DNA of 64,000 nt from Ruminococcus flavefaciens AE3010 (GTDB lineage Bacteria; Bacillota; Clostridia; Oscillospirales; Ruminococcaceae), in assembly GCF_000526795.1 (NCBI RefSeq), contig NZ_JAGT01000001.1, positions 2,082,001-2,146,000 of the forward strand, read 5' to 3'. The position numbers and the translations under genes are program-made. Shown piece by piece: positions 17,712-27,710 of the stretch (position 1 is its first letter; each line of letters begins with the position of its first letter). Below the pieces are notes generated by a model. The model was given only the letters and a program-made list of their open reading frames with translations. It searched no databases and was not told the origin of the DNA.

Positions 17712-19526
17712 TCAGCTTCCGAATATTGATTTCAGCACCGTAAGAACGGTATCTCCCACCTTCTGTGAGTCCACCACCTCGAGAGCCTTATCAGGGCAGT
17801 CGGTGATGATATTGTCCACGCCCAGCGCCATCATCTTCTGCATTTCGCTCTGTCTGTCCACTGTCCAGACGAAAACGCGCTTGCCGTGATGATGGGCGGT
17901 ATTGACCACGCTCTGATTGACGAACAGGTAATTCATGCTCACTGCGTCAATGTATGGCAGCTGCGCATAGGAAGTTGACGTCGCCAGATTGGCGATAAAC
18001 GCCGTCTTTATCTTGGGATTGAGCTGCTTGACTTTTTTCAGGGCAGGATATGAGAACGAGGTCACATAGCAGGAATTCACTATGCCGTACTCCTCTATCA
18101 TATCCACTACGCTTTCGGCTGTAGCTTTTGGGTCACCTGATTTTTTTATCTCGATGTTCAGCATTATGTCCTTGCCAACGAGGTCGAGCACCTCAGACAG
18201 CAGCGGTATCTGTACATCGTCGAACTCATTGTCCTTGCCGAACCAGCTTCCCGCCGACAGCTGCATAAGCTCGTCATAGGTGTGGTTCCTTACAAAGCCC
18301 TTTCCGTCAGTAGTTCTGTCAAGCTTATCATCGTGTATGACCACCAGCTGCTTATCCTTTGTGAGCTGAACGTCCAGCTCTATGAAGTCCGCGCCGCAGT
18401 CCATAGCAGCCTGAAAGGCAGGAATGGTATTCTCGGGAGCCTTCTTGGAAAAGCCTCTGTGAGCGCTTACCTGTGTACGGGTGATTATGCCCACGTTAAG
18501 ATTGATATTTCCGCGGTAAAGAGCCTTGACATAGGACAGGTTCATAACAAGTCCCGCTGCCGCCATCACCGTAACGATAATCACCTTGCTTCTGAAGAGG
18601 AGCTTATTCTCATTGCGGTTAGGGAGAAGTATCTCCTCTTCCTTTTCGTCCTCGTAGAAGCGCTCCGTCAGCCACCACATCACCGCAGGAGCTGAGAAGA
18701 AAGCGGATACAGCCGTGAATATGCTCCATGTGTAGCGGAGCACTTTAAGCGCTGTCTTGAACGCAGCATTAGGACTCGAAAAGCCTTTTATGATAAATAC
18801 TATAAGAAAGCTCAGACCGAATGTTACTATGCCTATGAGCAGTACCACGGAGATGCTCCAGAGGAACATCATGAATATCATCTTGAAGCGCTGCCCTTTC
18901 ATTTTCTGCTTGCTCTTTTCTACGCAGTCATGGAAGGAGTTCTTTGTGAGTATCAGGTAGTGTATGCTGTAGCAGCCGCTTATCATGAGGATTATGAAAA
19001 GCAGCTGGAGCAGAACATACGACACAATGGCAGCCTTGCTGCTGACCGAGTAGAATATCCGCCTCAGCAGCGGCATGAGCGGTGCCATGAACATTCCCGA
19101 GGACAGCGAGAACTGTGCCAGCGGCATTACTGCCATATACGCAAGAAAAGGCAGAACTCCCGAGCCTCTGAAAGCTTTTGCAAAGGCGCTGACGCCTGTT
19201 CTGAACATTCCTCCTGCCCAGATGCGCTCCTTTTTGCTGTAGCATGCAAAGCAGCCTGCCAGCGCGGACAGCTCCGCAAAGGAGAAAAAGGCATAGGCAA
19301 AGATCATCATTATGATAACGACGATAGTCGCAGGGTGCTTTAAGTAGACCAGCAGATTCTCATCGTTGAGATAGGTTATGCCCGATATCTTCATGGTCAG
19401 CTTCAGCAGCAGAGCCAGTACGGGAGTACCTATCGCCAGAAGCAGGAGCTTGAAGAGCAGTTCAAAAACGAGGAAGTGGGGCATTGCTCTCAGGAATACT
19501 CCTGCGGATCTTAATATTTTTTTCAT
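17712..19526 (-). CDS. Membrane-anchored glycerophosphodiester phosphodiesterase
   Basis: 604 residues from the ATG at 19526 (CGGAG 6 bases before it). The first 320 residues or so are a multi-pass membrane domain of the type joined to GDPD enzymes in Firmicutes. The C-terminal 250 residues are the GDPD catalytic domain: SAHRGFSKKAPENTIPAFQA, IELDVQLTKDKQLVVIHDD and LNIEIKKSG give the metal-binding His, Glu, Asp and general-acid His positions. The enzyme hydrolyses glycerophosphodiesters to glycerol-3-phosphate and an alcohol, in lipid or teichoic-acid turnover. It has its own promoter and terminator. Confidence 0.92.
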   Translation of the reverse strand: MKKILRSAGVFLRAMPHFLVFELLFKLLLLAIGTPVLALLLKLTMKISGITYLNDENLLVYLKHPATIVVIIMMIFAYAFFSFAELSALAGCFACYSKKERIWAGGMFRTGVSAFAKAFRGSGVLPFLAYMAVMPLAQFSLSSGMFMAPLMPLLRRIFYSVSSKAAIVSYVLLQLLFIILMISGCYSIHYLILTKNSFHDCVEKSKQKMKGQRFKMIFMMFLWSISVVLLIGIVTFGLSFLIVFIIKGFSSPNAAFKTALKVLRYTWSIFTAVSAFFSAPAVMWWLTERFYEDEKEEEILLPNRNENKLLFRSKVIIVTVMAAAGLVMNLSYVKALYRGNINLNVGIITRTQVSAHRGFSKKAPENTIPAFQAAMDCGADFIELDVQLTKDKQLVVIHDDKLDRTTDGKGFVRNHTYDELMQLSAGSWFGKDNEFDDVQIPLLSEVLDLVGKDIMLNIEIKKSGDPKATAESVVDMIEEYGIVNSCYVTSFSYPALKKVKQLNPKIKTAFIANLATSTSYAQLPYIDAVSMNYLFVNQSVVNTAHHHGKRVFVWTVDRQSEMQKMMALGVDNIITDCPDKALEVVDSQKVGDTVLTVLKSIFGS

Positions 19527-19575
19527 TGTAAACTCCGAAAAATAACGGCTATGACCGCCGTATGGATATAATTCA

Positions 19576-19604
19576 ATTATACGCGCAATACAGCCCTTTG
19601 TCAA
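19576..19604 (-). promoter_or_regulatory. Promoter of the glycerophosphodiesterase gene
   Basis: Minus strand: TTGACA (19604-19599), 17-base spacer, TATAAT (19581-19576). A near-consensus promoter 50 bases before the start codon. Confidence 0.85.
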
Positions 19605-19638
19605 TAAAATATCCGCCTTTCAAGCGAAAGACGGATAT
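19603..19638 (-). terminator. Terminator of the first sugar-transport locus
   Basis: Minus strand: ATATCCGTCTTTC, loop GCTT, GAAAGGCGGATAT, then TTTATT. It ends the long minus-strand locus that begins near 31.85 kb. Its T run overlaps the -35 box of the next promoter. Confidence 0.85.
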
Positions 19639-19678
19639 ATTTTTCTTATAATCATATATAAATTGTCAGGATAGTATC

Positions 19679-20689
19679 TTATCCCACAAGTCCCGAGCGC
19701 TCTATGCCCTCTGTGAAATGCTTCTGCAAGAACACATACATAAGCAGCACGGGAGCTATGCTCAGCAGGCAGCCCGCTTCCTTCCAGACTATCTGCTCCC
19801 TCGGACTTATCTGCACCGTGGGGTCATCGAAAAGTCTCGCCCTCAGCTCGTTGTCCAGATTGGACAGCATTATTGCTATGGTCTTGGTGTTGGTAAAGAA
19901 TGTACTGCTCACATAGTAGTCGTTCCAGTACCACACCACCGAGAACAGGAATACCGTCAGGAATGCCGAAGCCGCATTGGGGACCATTACCCTGACAAAG
20001 GTCATGAACGGTCCGCAGCCGTCGATATAGGCAGCGTCCTCAAGCTCTCGGGGCATGCCCTTGAAGAACTGGCGGAATATGAGTATCATAAGTCCTGCGC
20101 GTATGCCGTTTGCGGTCATGGCAGGGAGATACATAGTCAGCTTGGTGTCGATAAGGTTCAGTGAGAAAAGTCCATTTATGCCGAAGTAACGGAACTGTGT
20201 GTACAGCGGCAGGGATATTACCTGAGGCGGTACAAGTATCATCATTATGACTACTCCGAAGAGGAGTCTCTTTCCTCTGAACTTGAATCTTGCGAAGCCG
20301 TAGCCCGTTATGGCACAGGATACCACCTGAAACAGCGAGCAGCCTATGTTCAGCAAAAGGGTAGTCCCCAGTGTTTTCCAGTAGTCCATAGCGTCGAGAG
20401 TCTCTGTGATAACGTCAAAGGTATAGTGACGGGGTATCCACATTACAGTGGGGTCGCTCATGTCGGCCCGCTCCCTGAAAGCGCAGCTTATCATATAAAG
20501 AAGCGGATACATGATAACGAAGCCGAGTCCGAAGAGTATGACAAATCTGAATACCTTCCATATCCTGTTCCTCACAGCCAGTCTCAGCAAGTAGTTCCGC
20601 TCCTTTGGCGACATAGCCTTCATGCGCTGCTGCTTCAAAGCCTTTTTGCTCAGGTCTGCGGTCTGAGCCTTTACAGTTTCTTCTGCCAT
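19679..20689 (-). CDS. Carbohydrate ABC transporter permease, MalG type (second pair)
   Basis: 336 residues, six membrane segments after a basic cytosolic N-terminus. The EAA loop that docks the ATPase is EDAAYIDGCGPFMTFVRVMV, and the C-terminus ends in the MalG-type ALxxHFTEGIERSGLVG pattern. It imports a sugar or oligosaccharide together with the permease at 20702-21640. No ATP-binding gene is in this locus; in Firmicutes a shared MsmK-type ATPase often serves several importers (general knowledge). It is the last gene of the locus. Confidence 0.93.
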   Translation of the reverse strand: MAEETVKAQTADLSKKALKQQRMKAMSPKERNYLLRLAVRNRIWKVFRFVILFGLGFVIMYPLLYMISCAFRERADMSDPTVMWIPRHYTFDVITETLDAMDYWKTLGTTLLLNIGCSLFQVVSCAITGYGFARFKFRGKRLLFGVVIMMILVPPQVISLPLYTQFRYFGINGLFSLNLIDTKLTMYLPAMTANGIRAGLMILIFRQFFKGMPRELEDAAYIDGCGPFMTFVRVMVPNAASAFLTVFLFSVVWYWNDYYVSSTFFTNTKTIAIMLSNLDNELRARLFDDPTVQISPREQIVWKEAGCLLSIAPVLLMYVFLQKHFTEGIERSGLVG

Positions 20690-20701
20690 AAGCTCACCCC
20701 C

Positions 20702-21640
20702 TTATTCGTTCTCGTAATAGATGAACCTGCTGACCGTGCCTGTGATAATGCCTATAGCCGCAAGAACTATTACGAAGTATATCCACGCCATTGAAGCCGC
20801 CTCACCGAAGTCGAACTGACTTCTCATGGCTGAGATACGCTCCATGACCTTGTTCATGGGATTAGTGAAGGAATCTATGACGGTGAATATGAGATTTGCC
20901 AGTATGAACGGTCCCACGTAGGGAAAGGTTATCTTCCAGAAATACTCCCACGCCGTAGCGCCCTCCATGGTAGCGGCTTCCTTTGCCGAGGGAGGGATAT
21001 TCTGCAAAGCCGCAAGGAACAGAAGTATCTGTATGCCCGAGCTCCAGACTATGCCGAATACATTGTCCGCAACAGCCGTGATAAAGGTGCTCATGCTGTC
21101 GCTGAGGTCGTAGATGCCGAGAAACTGCATGAGTTCTCCCACCAGATCAGTGGAGAACATGGTAGAGAACTGTGCCGCCCCCGAGTTGCCCGTAGAGTCC
21201 ATATCGCCGCTGATTATCCTGTACACAGGACCTGTGGCGATGATAACAGGCAGGAAGAACACCGCTCTTGCAAGAGTCCTGCCGTGGAATTTCTGGTCGA
21301 GTATAACTGCTATGAACAGCGAGAATATCAGTATCAGGGGAGTTTTCCAGAGAGTCTCCAGAAGCACCTCTCCCAGATATTCCGTATAATAAGGATCCTC
21401 GTTTATAACGGTGAAGTAATTTTTCAGCCCCGCAAAGCTTGTGCGTACAGCTCCGGGGTCTATGGAAACATCTGAAAAGGAGTACCACAGTGACTTCCCG
21501 AGAGGAATTAGAAAGAAAAGAACAGTTCCCACCAGCCACAGACCTATGAAGCCGTAGCCGTAAAGGGCTTTGCGCCGTTCATATGACAGCCTGCGGCGTT
21601 TTTTTGCAGTCTTTGCCAAAGCTTCCGTTTTAGCGCTCAT
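20702..21640 (-). CDS. Carbohydrate ABC transporter permease, MalF type (second pair)
   Basis: 312 residues with six predicted membrane segments and the EAA loop KEAATMEGATAWEYFWKITF near residues 218-237. The cytosolic N-terminus is strongly basic (KTAKKRRRLSYERRKAL). It forms the heterodimeric channel with the MalG-type protein just downstream. The gap to the DUF5696-like gene upstream is 3 bases, which fits one operon. Confidence 0.93.
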   Translation of the reverse strand: MSAKTEALAKTAKKRRRLSYERRKALYGYGFIGLWLVGTVLFFLIPLGKSLWYSFSDVSIDPGAVRTSFAGLKNYFTVINEDPYYTEYLGEVLLETLWKTPLILIFSLFIAVILDQKFHGRTLARAVFFLPVIIATGPVYRIISGDMDSTGNSGAAQFSTMFSTDLVGELMQFLGIYDLSDSMSTFITAVADNVFGIVWSSGIQILLFLAALQNIPPSAKEAATMEGATAWEYFWKITFPYVGPFILANLIFTVIDSFTNPMNKVMERISAMRSQFDFGEAASMAWIYFVIVLAAIGIITGTVSRFIYYENE

Positions 21641-21643
21641 GGG

Positions 21644-24460
21644 TCAGCTCTCTCCTTTCTCCTTGTTTTTGCCGAGCTCTATTACAGAGCCGTTGTATCT
21701 CACGGTCATGGCTTCAAGGTCGGTCGTTACCACTGTACCGTTTGAAAACTCGGTGGTTATGGTATCGCCCTCCTGCTCATAGCCCATGATAAAGCTGTCG
21801 GACACCGCACTCAGAAGCGGCGCAAGCAGCCTGTAGTCCTCTGCGGCAGTCTCCGTCCAGCCGCTGTAATTTGCGTAATACAGCCGGTCAAGCTCAGTAT
21901 CCTTGAGCTCGCCCGTCTCCTCGTATATCATGTCATAGCTGATATTGCTTCCCGTAGCCGCCGCCATGAGAAGCACCTCCTCAGGGTCGGGGCTGCCGTT
22001 CACAGCCGTCGTTGAATAGGGTATGACTCCGTGGAGCACTATCTGATAAAATGGTATATCCTCGTCAAAAAGGTCAAACCTGCTTGAAGTCATGGGAGCT
22101 CCCGTGATATGGCTCACATAGGGCAGAGCATAGGCGTTTGCCCTGTCTGCAAGTATGCCGCCGCTGAGCTTGTCGTCTATGGTCTTGCAGCCCTCGATGA
22201 GAAGCTTCTCAGCCTTTGCACGGGAAATGTTCTTCTTGCCGTAGTCGCCGTACAGGGAAGCCGTCAGTCCCGCAGGAGCTGCGCCGCTGAGTCCTGCCTT
22301 GGAGTAGTTCTCGGCTATATCGCCGAATATCTCGGAGTAATAGCTTGGGGAGAGCAGGGACAGGTTCTTTCTGAAGCCGTCGGGAACGCCGTAAGCCTTG
22401 TCGTAGCTGACGATACGGGAATATGAGCCCGAGACCCTAACAGCCGTACCCGAGAAGGAGTAATAGCCGTTGCCCGAGCGGAAGTCCCTGTTATCGGACA
22501 CGGGATAGAGACTGTAGCCGCTGTCGTCTATAAGGTCGGTGAGCGCCTTGAAATCGCTTTTTCCGCCCAGCCTGCCGGAGGGCTTGCCGTCGGTGTCTAT
22601 TTTATTCTTTATGCCGTCGTTTGTCCAGTTATTGTAGGATATGACCATATCTCCCACGCCGCTGTCTTTGAGACTGCCGATGATATCAGCTGCCTGTCCG
22701 TAGTCGGTAAGGGAAGCTTTAAGCGATATGGGTATGCCCAGCACAGGCTTTTTCTTCATTACACCGCCGTAAAGGTCAAGATACAGTGGGGCGCTGTCCG
22801 CACTGCTGCGTATCTTCACGCCCTGCTCATCAAGTAGATACTGCCTGTAGCGCTCGGCAACGTCAACGTAGTCCGCGCCTTTTTTGGATATGGGGTAGTA
22901 GAGCATCTCGATGTCGTCGGACTTTATGGCTCCCCGCTCGAAAACAGTATATTTATCGCGGTTGTTTCCCGACATGTAGAAGCTGTCAGTGCCGCGGAGA
23001 ATGAACGTGAAATTGCAGATATTGTAGCTGCTGTTGGACTGCCTTGACACATTGGCTGTGAGGTAGGCGTTGGAGTCGCCCTTTGCCGCGACTGCAAGGA
23101 GAGCGTTGTCATCCTTTACTATGCCGTAAACGGGCATGTATATCTGCTCGGTGACTGCTCCCCTGTTCTGGGGCACAGCCGTAACATCAGCTCCGTAAAC
23201 GCGCTGCTGATAGATGTTGTTCTGCAAGGTACGGCGGTTGTTGAAGCGTATCAGCGCACCGCTGCCGTCGGGGACTACAAAATAGCCCTCCTCCTTGTCG
23301 GAAGCCGCACCGAAGCTGCCCAGCACCGTCATTTCCGTGGCGATATTGGAGGAGTTGCTCTCCTCTATCTCCGACACCTTTACACTTGCGCGGAGGTGGT
23401 CGTCCTCAAGGGTGTACTCCACGGGATACTTGAAGCCTGCGCCCGTATAATTGTATACCACGCGGATACCGCCCTGTATATCGCTGACCGTGAAAACGCA
23501 GTCGCTGTCGCTGCCCGAGCGGAGCATATTATTGCCCGAGCGGCTCAGTGGCACGCCGTATCTCAGCATATTCGACGAACGCAGCTCGTCCGCAAGAAGT
23601 CCCGTAGCCAGCTTGTCCTGAGAGGCTTCAAGAGGCGACGACCACCAGATATAGCCTGTTTCCTTGTTTTCGATGCCGAATATGGCAGTCCTGTCGTCAA
23701 CAAGCATACGGAAGCTGTCGTTTTCGGCTCCGTAGCGGAATGCACCGAGATAGTGCTTTTTGTCCGCAGTGAGCCATGCAAAGCTGCCGCTTTGGGACTT
23801 GTAGACTGCTTTTCCGTCCTCAGTACCGTCGTATGTGAACTCCTCGTCGGGGCGCTTCATGTCCTTGCGCAGAAGCTCCAGCGTCTTTCCGTCGGAAGAT
23901 ATAAAAGCATACTTGCTGTCAAGAGTTGAGACTATCTGCCGAAGCCTTACGACCTTTGCAGCATCCTCGTCGGTAATGACGAAGAACCTGCCTGCGTCGC
24001 TGACCCACAGCTTTCCCTCGTCGCATTTGCTGCCGCTTTTGAAGCTTGCCGCAGCCCTGCTCGTCTTCTTATCTATAATAACAAGCTCACCCAGCTTTTT
24101 CAGCTCGGCTATCTTGTCCGCAAGGAGCTGCTGCTCCTCGGTGTAGTCCTTTTTGCTCTTGGGCTTGCCGCCTGCGGCTTCCCAGAGCTTATCCTCGAAC
24201 TTATCCTCCTTGATGTACACGTCGAAGCCGTCGGCGGAGCCTATCTTTTTCAGATACTTCTCTGCGTCCGCGGCGGAGAGCTCCGCCTTTTCCTCGGCTT
24301 CGTAGCGCTTCGCCTTTTCGGGCTCAGCGCTTTCGTCGGCGGCTTCAGCCGCTGGGGTCGCAGCTTCGCTGCTCGTTTCCTCCGCATACACGCTGCCCGA
24401 TACCGTCAGTGACGATACTGCAAGCAGGCAAAGCAGCAGCCTTTTTGATATTCTGCCCAT
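21644..24460 (-). CDS. Secreted DUF5696-like protein of a sugar-uptake locus
   Basis: 938 residues with a signal peptide (LLLCLLAVSSLTVSGSVYAEE). A low-complexity Ala/Glu-rich segment follows (about 27-65). The rest is a long extracellular protein with aromatic and glycine motifs such as NKETGYIWWSSPLEA and GDMVISYNNWTNDGIKNKID. The arrangement beside YIP1-like and NHL proteins and sugar permeases matches loci in Paenibacillus and clostridia where this protein is called DUF5696 (recollection). The central part could be a glycosidase-like barrel, but I see no confirmed catalytic motif. Predicted role: extracellular handling of the imported glycan. Confidence 0.65.
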   Translation of the reverse strand: MGRISKRLLLCLLAVSSLTVSGSVYAEETSSEAATPAAEAADESAEPEKAKRYEAEEKAELSAADAEKYLKKIGSADGFDVYIKEDKFEDKLWEAAGGKPKSKKDYTEEQQLLADKIAELKKLGELVIIDKKTSRAAASFKSGSKCDEGKLWVSDAGRFFVITDEDAAKVVRLRQIVSTLDSKYAFISSDGKTLELLRKDMKRPDEEFTYDGTEDGKAVYKSQSGSFAWLTADKKHYLGAFRYGAENDSFRMLVDDRTAIFGIENKETGYIWWSSPLEASQDKLATGLLADELRSSNMLRYGVPLSRSGNNMLRSGSDSDCVFTVSDIQGGIRVVYNYTGAGFKYPVEYTLEDDHLRASVKVSEIEESNSSNIATEMTVLGSFGAASDKEEGYFVVPDGSGALIRFNNRRTLQNNIYQQRVYGADVTAVPQNRGAVTEQIYMPVYGIVKDDNALLAVAAKGDSNAYLTANVSRQSNSSYNICNFTFILRGTDSFYMSGNNRDKYTVFERGAIKSDDIEMLYYPISKKGADYVDVAERYRQYLLDEQGVKIRSSADSAPLYLDLYGGVMKKKPVLGIPISLKASLTDYGQAADIIGSLKDSGVGDMVISYNNWTNDGIKNKIDTDGKPSGRLGGKSDFKALTDLIDDSGYSLYPVSDNRDFRSGNGYYSFSGTAVRVSGSYSRIVSYDKAYGVPDGFRKNLSLLSPSYYSEIFGDIAENYSKAGLSGAAPAGLTASLYGDYGKKNISRAKAEKLLIEGCKTIDDKLSGGILADRANAYALPYVSHITGAPMTSSRFDLFDEDIPFYQIVLHGVIPYSTTAVNGSPDPEEVLLMAAATGSNISYDMIYEETGELKDTELDRLYYANYSGWTETAAEDYRLLAPLLSAVSDSFIMGYEQEGDTITTEFSNGTVVTTDLEAMTVRYNGSVIELGKNKEKGES

Positions 24461-24472
24461 AGCTGCCGCCTC

Positions 24473-25102
24473 TCAGACCTTAGCTCTGTAGGAGAGCTCG
24501 GTGTAAATGGTGGATATGAAGATGTATATCTGCTGTATCAGTGACATGAAAAGCACCAGCAGGAACAGCATGATGAACATCGCCGACAGTGTGAATCCTA
24601 TGGCGAGGACGGTCTTTTTGAAGCTGTACTGATGTACCGACTTTACCGCCGAAAACAACAGTATCACCGTCCAGCCCACGCCTATGAACTTTATGACCTG
24701 CATAAAGACGTACTCGTCGCGTATGAGAAAATGGGAGAGTATGACGTTGAGATAGAGCTGCGCCACATAGGGTATAAGAGCGTAGGCGCTGTAAATGCTG
24801 ATATTCCGCAGAGTTCCCTCGCCGTCAAGGAGAGTGCACACAGACCAGTTTCCCACTGCCCATGCGCCGAAGAGCACGAAGCTCCGCACGATATACGGGA
24901 TTATATTAAATGTCTTGTCGTAGCTTATATAAAACTGAAAGCCGTAGAGCCGTCCGTAGGCTATCTCGCCGAAAAAGAGGAGCACAACGATAAGCATGGC
25001 TATTTTCAGAGAGCCTGCCTTTTTCCAGCGCATATCCTCAAAGCCCTCCACAGGGTGGGTCACAGCATGTCTTACCCACTGCTTCTGTGTAAGATCCATC
25101 AT
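24473..25102 (-). CDS. YIP1-family membrane protein
   Basis: 209 residues, five hydrophobic segments, with a short cytosolic N-terminus containing HPVEGFEDMRWKKAGSLKIA. That 'xxPxxGFxxLRxxxxGS' start is typical of bacterial YIP1-domain proteins. No enzymatic function is known. It overlaps the NHL gene by four bases (ATGA), so translation is coupled, and it always travels here with the extracellular proteins of the sugar locus. Confidence 0.75.
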   Translation of the reverse strand: MMDLTQKQWVRHAVTHPVEGFEDMRWKKAGSLKIAMLIVVLLFFGEIAYGRLYGFQFYISYDKTFNIIPYIVRSFVLFGAWAVGNWSVCTLLDGEGTLRNISIYSAYALIPYVAQLYLNVILSHFLIRDEYVFMQVIKFIGVGWTVILLFSAVKSVHQYSFKKTVLAIGFTLSAMFIMLFLLVLFMSLIQQIYIFISTIYTELSYRAKV

Positions 25103-26601
25103 AGCTGCTCCGCCTCCTTTTTCTCAGTCTTTGCCGCAGCTCCGCGCTTTTTCCTGTATTTTCCAAAAGCTGTGAGAGCTGACGCGCCTACCACCAACGC
25201 AGCTATTATAGCCGTGAAGTTTTCTTTCAGGAACTCCCTGCGCCTGCCCTCAAAAGCCTTGTTGTATATGTCACCTGCGTCCGCGAGCTTTGCGTACTTC
25301 ATTGCGCCCTTGTAGTCGCCCTTGCGCAGAAGCGCCGAAGCCACTCCCACATAGGCTCTGCGGTAGTTGCCGTCACGTTTGAGGACCTCCTGCCACGGAC
25401 CGAGAGCTTCCTCATAATATCCGTCATTGTAGAGAGATGACGCCTTGTGGACTATGCTTCCGAATGAGGTCTCTCTGAATACGGTTATAGTATCCTTTGA
25501 GGAGTCCAGAACATAAAGCTTGTCCCCGTAGGATTCCACAGCCGCCGCATGGTCAAAGCCGCCTGTCTGCTTTGCGACAGCTCCCGTAATAAAGAGCAGG
25601 TTGCACTCCTCATCGTACTGGAATATCCTGCCCGTTGTAAAGTCAAGGCAGTTTATGCAGCCGTCCTCGGAAATATCGATATCCACCATGGACGGCGAGT
25701 ACATCTTGTTCTGAGTTGCGTCGTAAACGGGCTTGTAGTCGCCGAAATAGAGCTCCCTGTCAGCGAAGATGTTATTTCCTGCCGCATTGAGCTTCTTGAC
25801 TATATCGGTGGACTTGGTCATGGACGATGTGCAGGTAAAGATGAAGTCGCCCTCCATATCAAAGCTTGTGATACCCGAGGGGACAGTCCTCGTCCTGTTT
25901 GCTTTTTTCTCGTCGGACATGAAAAGTCCCCTGACGTAATTGCTGATTATCTTTGCAGTGGGTGCAACGCGGTTTGCTCCGTAAAAGCCCATGAATTCGC
26001 CGTCGGGAGAGAACATTGCCGCTCCCGTGGTGATGTTGCCGAGGACTACATATACGTTGCCTGCCTTGTCAGCCACTACACGCTGGGGCAGAAAGGTACG
26101 CTTTTGGTCGTAGACCTCGGACTCCGGCTTGGTCATCTCACACTGAACGTTTCCGTCCATATCCGATACAAGTACACGGGCATTTTCCGTGTCGGCAATA
26201 TAAATAAGTCCCTTTTCTGCCGAAACATAAACTCCCATAGGCTGTTTGAGAGAAGTCTCAGAGCCGTCGGGCATGGTGAAGCGGTCGTATATGCGCTCAG
26301 CGCCGTCAAATCCGCTGCCCGTCACAACTATGCGGTCGTTGCCTGTATCGGCAATATAGAGCAGTCCCCTGCTGTCAAAGAAGATATCGCTGGGACTTTC
26401 AAAAGCTCCTACGCCCATGTCGATGCCCGACAGTGTGCAGTCAGGGAGATAGCCTGCCTGTGATGGTATAGCGTCGCCCCAGCGGTCGTAGTTGTAGCTC
26501 TCATAGGGAGCTCCCTCCGCTGCCGCCGAGGATACGCCCATAGTAAGAAGTGCAGCAAATGCAGCCGCAGCCGTGATACATCTTTTCAGTTTTGACTTCA
26601 T
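25099..26601 (-). CDS. Secreted NHL-repeat beta-propeller with TPR region and C-terminal membrane anchor
   Basis: 500 residues from the ATG at 26601 (AAGGAAG nine bases before). There is a signal peptide ending near AAAEGAP. NHL blades are seen in SPSDIFFDSRGLLYIADTGN and QPMGVYVSAEKGLIYIADTE, with further blades to about residue 370. A TPR-like region follows (about 385-445, YYEEALGPWQEVLKRDGNYR). One membrane helix stands near the C-terminus (FTAIIAALVVGASALTAFGK), followed by a Lys-rich tail. Probably an extracellular scaffold or sensor of the sugar locus. Confidence 0.75.
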   Translation of the reverse strand: MKSKLKRCITAAAAFAALLTMGVSSAAAEGAPYESYNYDRWGDAIPSQAGYLPDCTLSGIDMGVGAFESPSDIFFDSRGLLYIADTGNDRIVVTGSGFDGAERIYDRFTMPDGSETSLKQPMGVYVSAEKGLIYIADTENARVLVSDMDGNVQCEMTKPESEVYDQKRTFLPQRVVADKAGNVYVVLGNITTGAAMFSPDGEFMGFYGANRVAPTAKIISNYVRGLFMSDEKKANRTRTVPSGITSFDMEGDFIFTCTSSMTKSTDIVKKLNAAGNNIFADRELYFGDYKPVYDATQNKMYSPSMVDIDISEDGCINCLDFTTGRIFQYDEECNLLFITGAVAKQTGGFDHAAAVESYGDKLYVLDSSKDTITVFRETSFGSIVHKASSLYNDGYYEEALGPWQEVLKRDGNYRRAYVGVASALLRKGDYKGAMKYAKLADAGDIYNKAFEGRRREFLKENFTAIIAALVVGASALTAFGKYRKKRGAAAKTEKKEAEQL

Positions 26602-26649
26602 TTGCTTCACTTCCTTTCACCGCCCGATATTCTGCTTCGCCGAATATTG

Positions 26650-26818
26650 GGCGAATTGAGAGTTGAGAATGGATAGTTGAGAGTTATTGTGTTCGCTTCG
26701 CTCACATTATTTGAATAATGTCGCCGCAGACGACACCGCAACTTTCAACTCTCAACTATCTGTCAATAAATCATTCGCCATTACGGGCTGCCAAAGGCAG
26801 CCCCTACAAGCCTAAAGG
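26650..26818. repeat. Copy 1 of a palindromic AACTCTCAACT repeat
   Basis: Inverted arms GATAGTTGAGAGTT (26672-26685) and AACTCTCAACTATC (26747-26760) enclose a variable loop with smaller palindromes. More GAGAGTTGAGA copies lie outside the left arm. It sits inside the operon, between the NHL gene and the permease at 26820. A second small hairpin (GGGCTGCC/GGCAGCCC) is near 26787-26803. Confidence 0.75.
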
Positions 26819-26819
26819 C

Positions 26820-27698
26820 TCACTCCTTAATGCCCGAATGTGCCATGGTCTCGATGACCTGACGCTGTGCCAGCATGAATATTACAATTGGCGGTATGAG
26901 CAGGAATACTGCCGCAGCCATTGCTACGCCTGCACGGGCAAGTCCCGATGAAGCCGCCTGCGATACCACTGTAGGCAGGGTCTTGTACTGCTCCTTGAAG
27001 ACCACCGAGCCCGTCTGTATATTCCATGCGCCCTGGAATGCAAATATTATCAGGGTCATAAGTGCAGGCTTCTGATTGGGCATAACCACCTGCCAGCATA
27101 TGCGGAAAAGTCCTGCGCCGTCCACCTTTGCCGCCTCTATCATTGCGTCGGGGACCTGACTTATGGACTGCCGCATGAGGAAAAGTCCCATAGGCGAGGC
27201 TATAGCAGGGAATATCAGCGCCATATATGTATCTATCATGTGCAGCTTCGCCATAACGATGTACTGCATTATGTAGATGACACTGCTCTGGTACAGCAGA
27301 GCCACCACTATCAGTCCGTTTATGAGCTTGCTGCCCGGGAATTTGCACTTTGCCAATACGAATGCTGCCATTGACGAGAAAAAGCACTGCAGCACCGTCA
27401 CCGCAGCCGTTACGAATACGCTGTTGAACACGTACCTTGAGAACGGCACTCGGTTCTGGTGGAGCACTCTGAACATATCGCCGAAATTGTCAAGAGTAGG
27501 TCTTACGGCGTAAAGCTTGGGCGGGAACACAAAGAGCTCCTCCACAGGCTTTATTGACATTACCACCGTGAGATATATGGGCAGAGCCATGAAAAGTCCG
27601 AGGACAGTCAGCAGCAGGAATATGAAAACGCTGCCGCCTATCTTTCTGCCTGCCTGTCTGTTTGAAGCGCGAAGCTTCGCTGTATCTACATTTGCCAA
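26820..27698 (-). CDS. Carbohydrate ABC transporter permease, MalG type (first pair)
   Basis: 292 residues, six membrane segments, EAA loop IEAAKVDGAGLFRICWQVVM, and a MalG-type end (RQVIETMAHSGIKE). The frame starts at a TTG (27698) with a GGGGGCGGAG purine stretch in front; no ATG is better placed. It pairs with the MalF-type protein at 27711-28649. The substrate is unknown; the binding protein of this pair is the large protein at 28819-31752. Confidence 0.93.
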   Translation of the reverse strand: MANVDTAKLRASNRQAGRKIGGSVFIFLLLTVLGLFMALPIYLTVVMSIKPVEELFVFPPKLYAVRPTLDNFGDMFRVLHQNRVPFSRYVFNSVFVTAAVTVLQCFFSSMAAFVLAKCKFPGSKLINGLIVVALLYQSSVIYIMQYIVMAKLHMIDTYMALIFPAIASPMGLFLMRQSISQVPDAMIEAAKVDGAGLFRICWQVVMPNQKPALMTLIIFAFQGAWNIQTGSVVFKEQYKTLPTVVSQAASSGLARAGVAMAAAVFLLIPPIVIFMLAQRQVIETMAHSGIKE

Positions 27699-27710
27699 AG
27701 CTCCGCCCCC

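Noticed and set aside
17296..17712. 138-codon minus-strand frame upstream of rpsJ
   Set aside because: It spans the S10 promoter, leader and attenuator, has no ribosome binding site and no recognisable motif.
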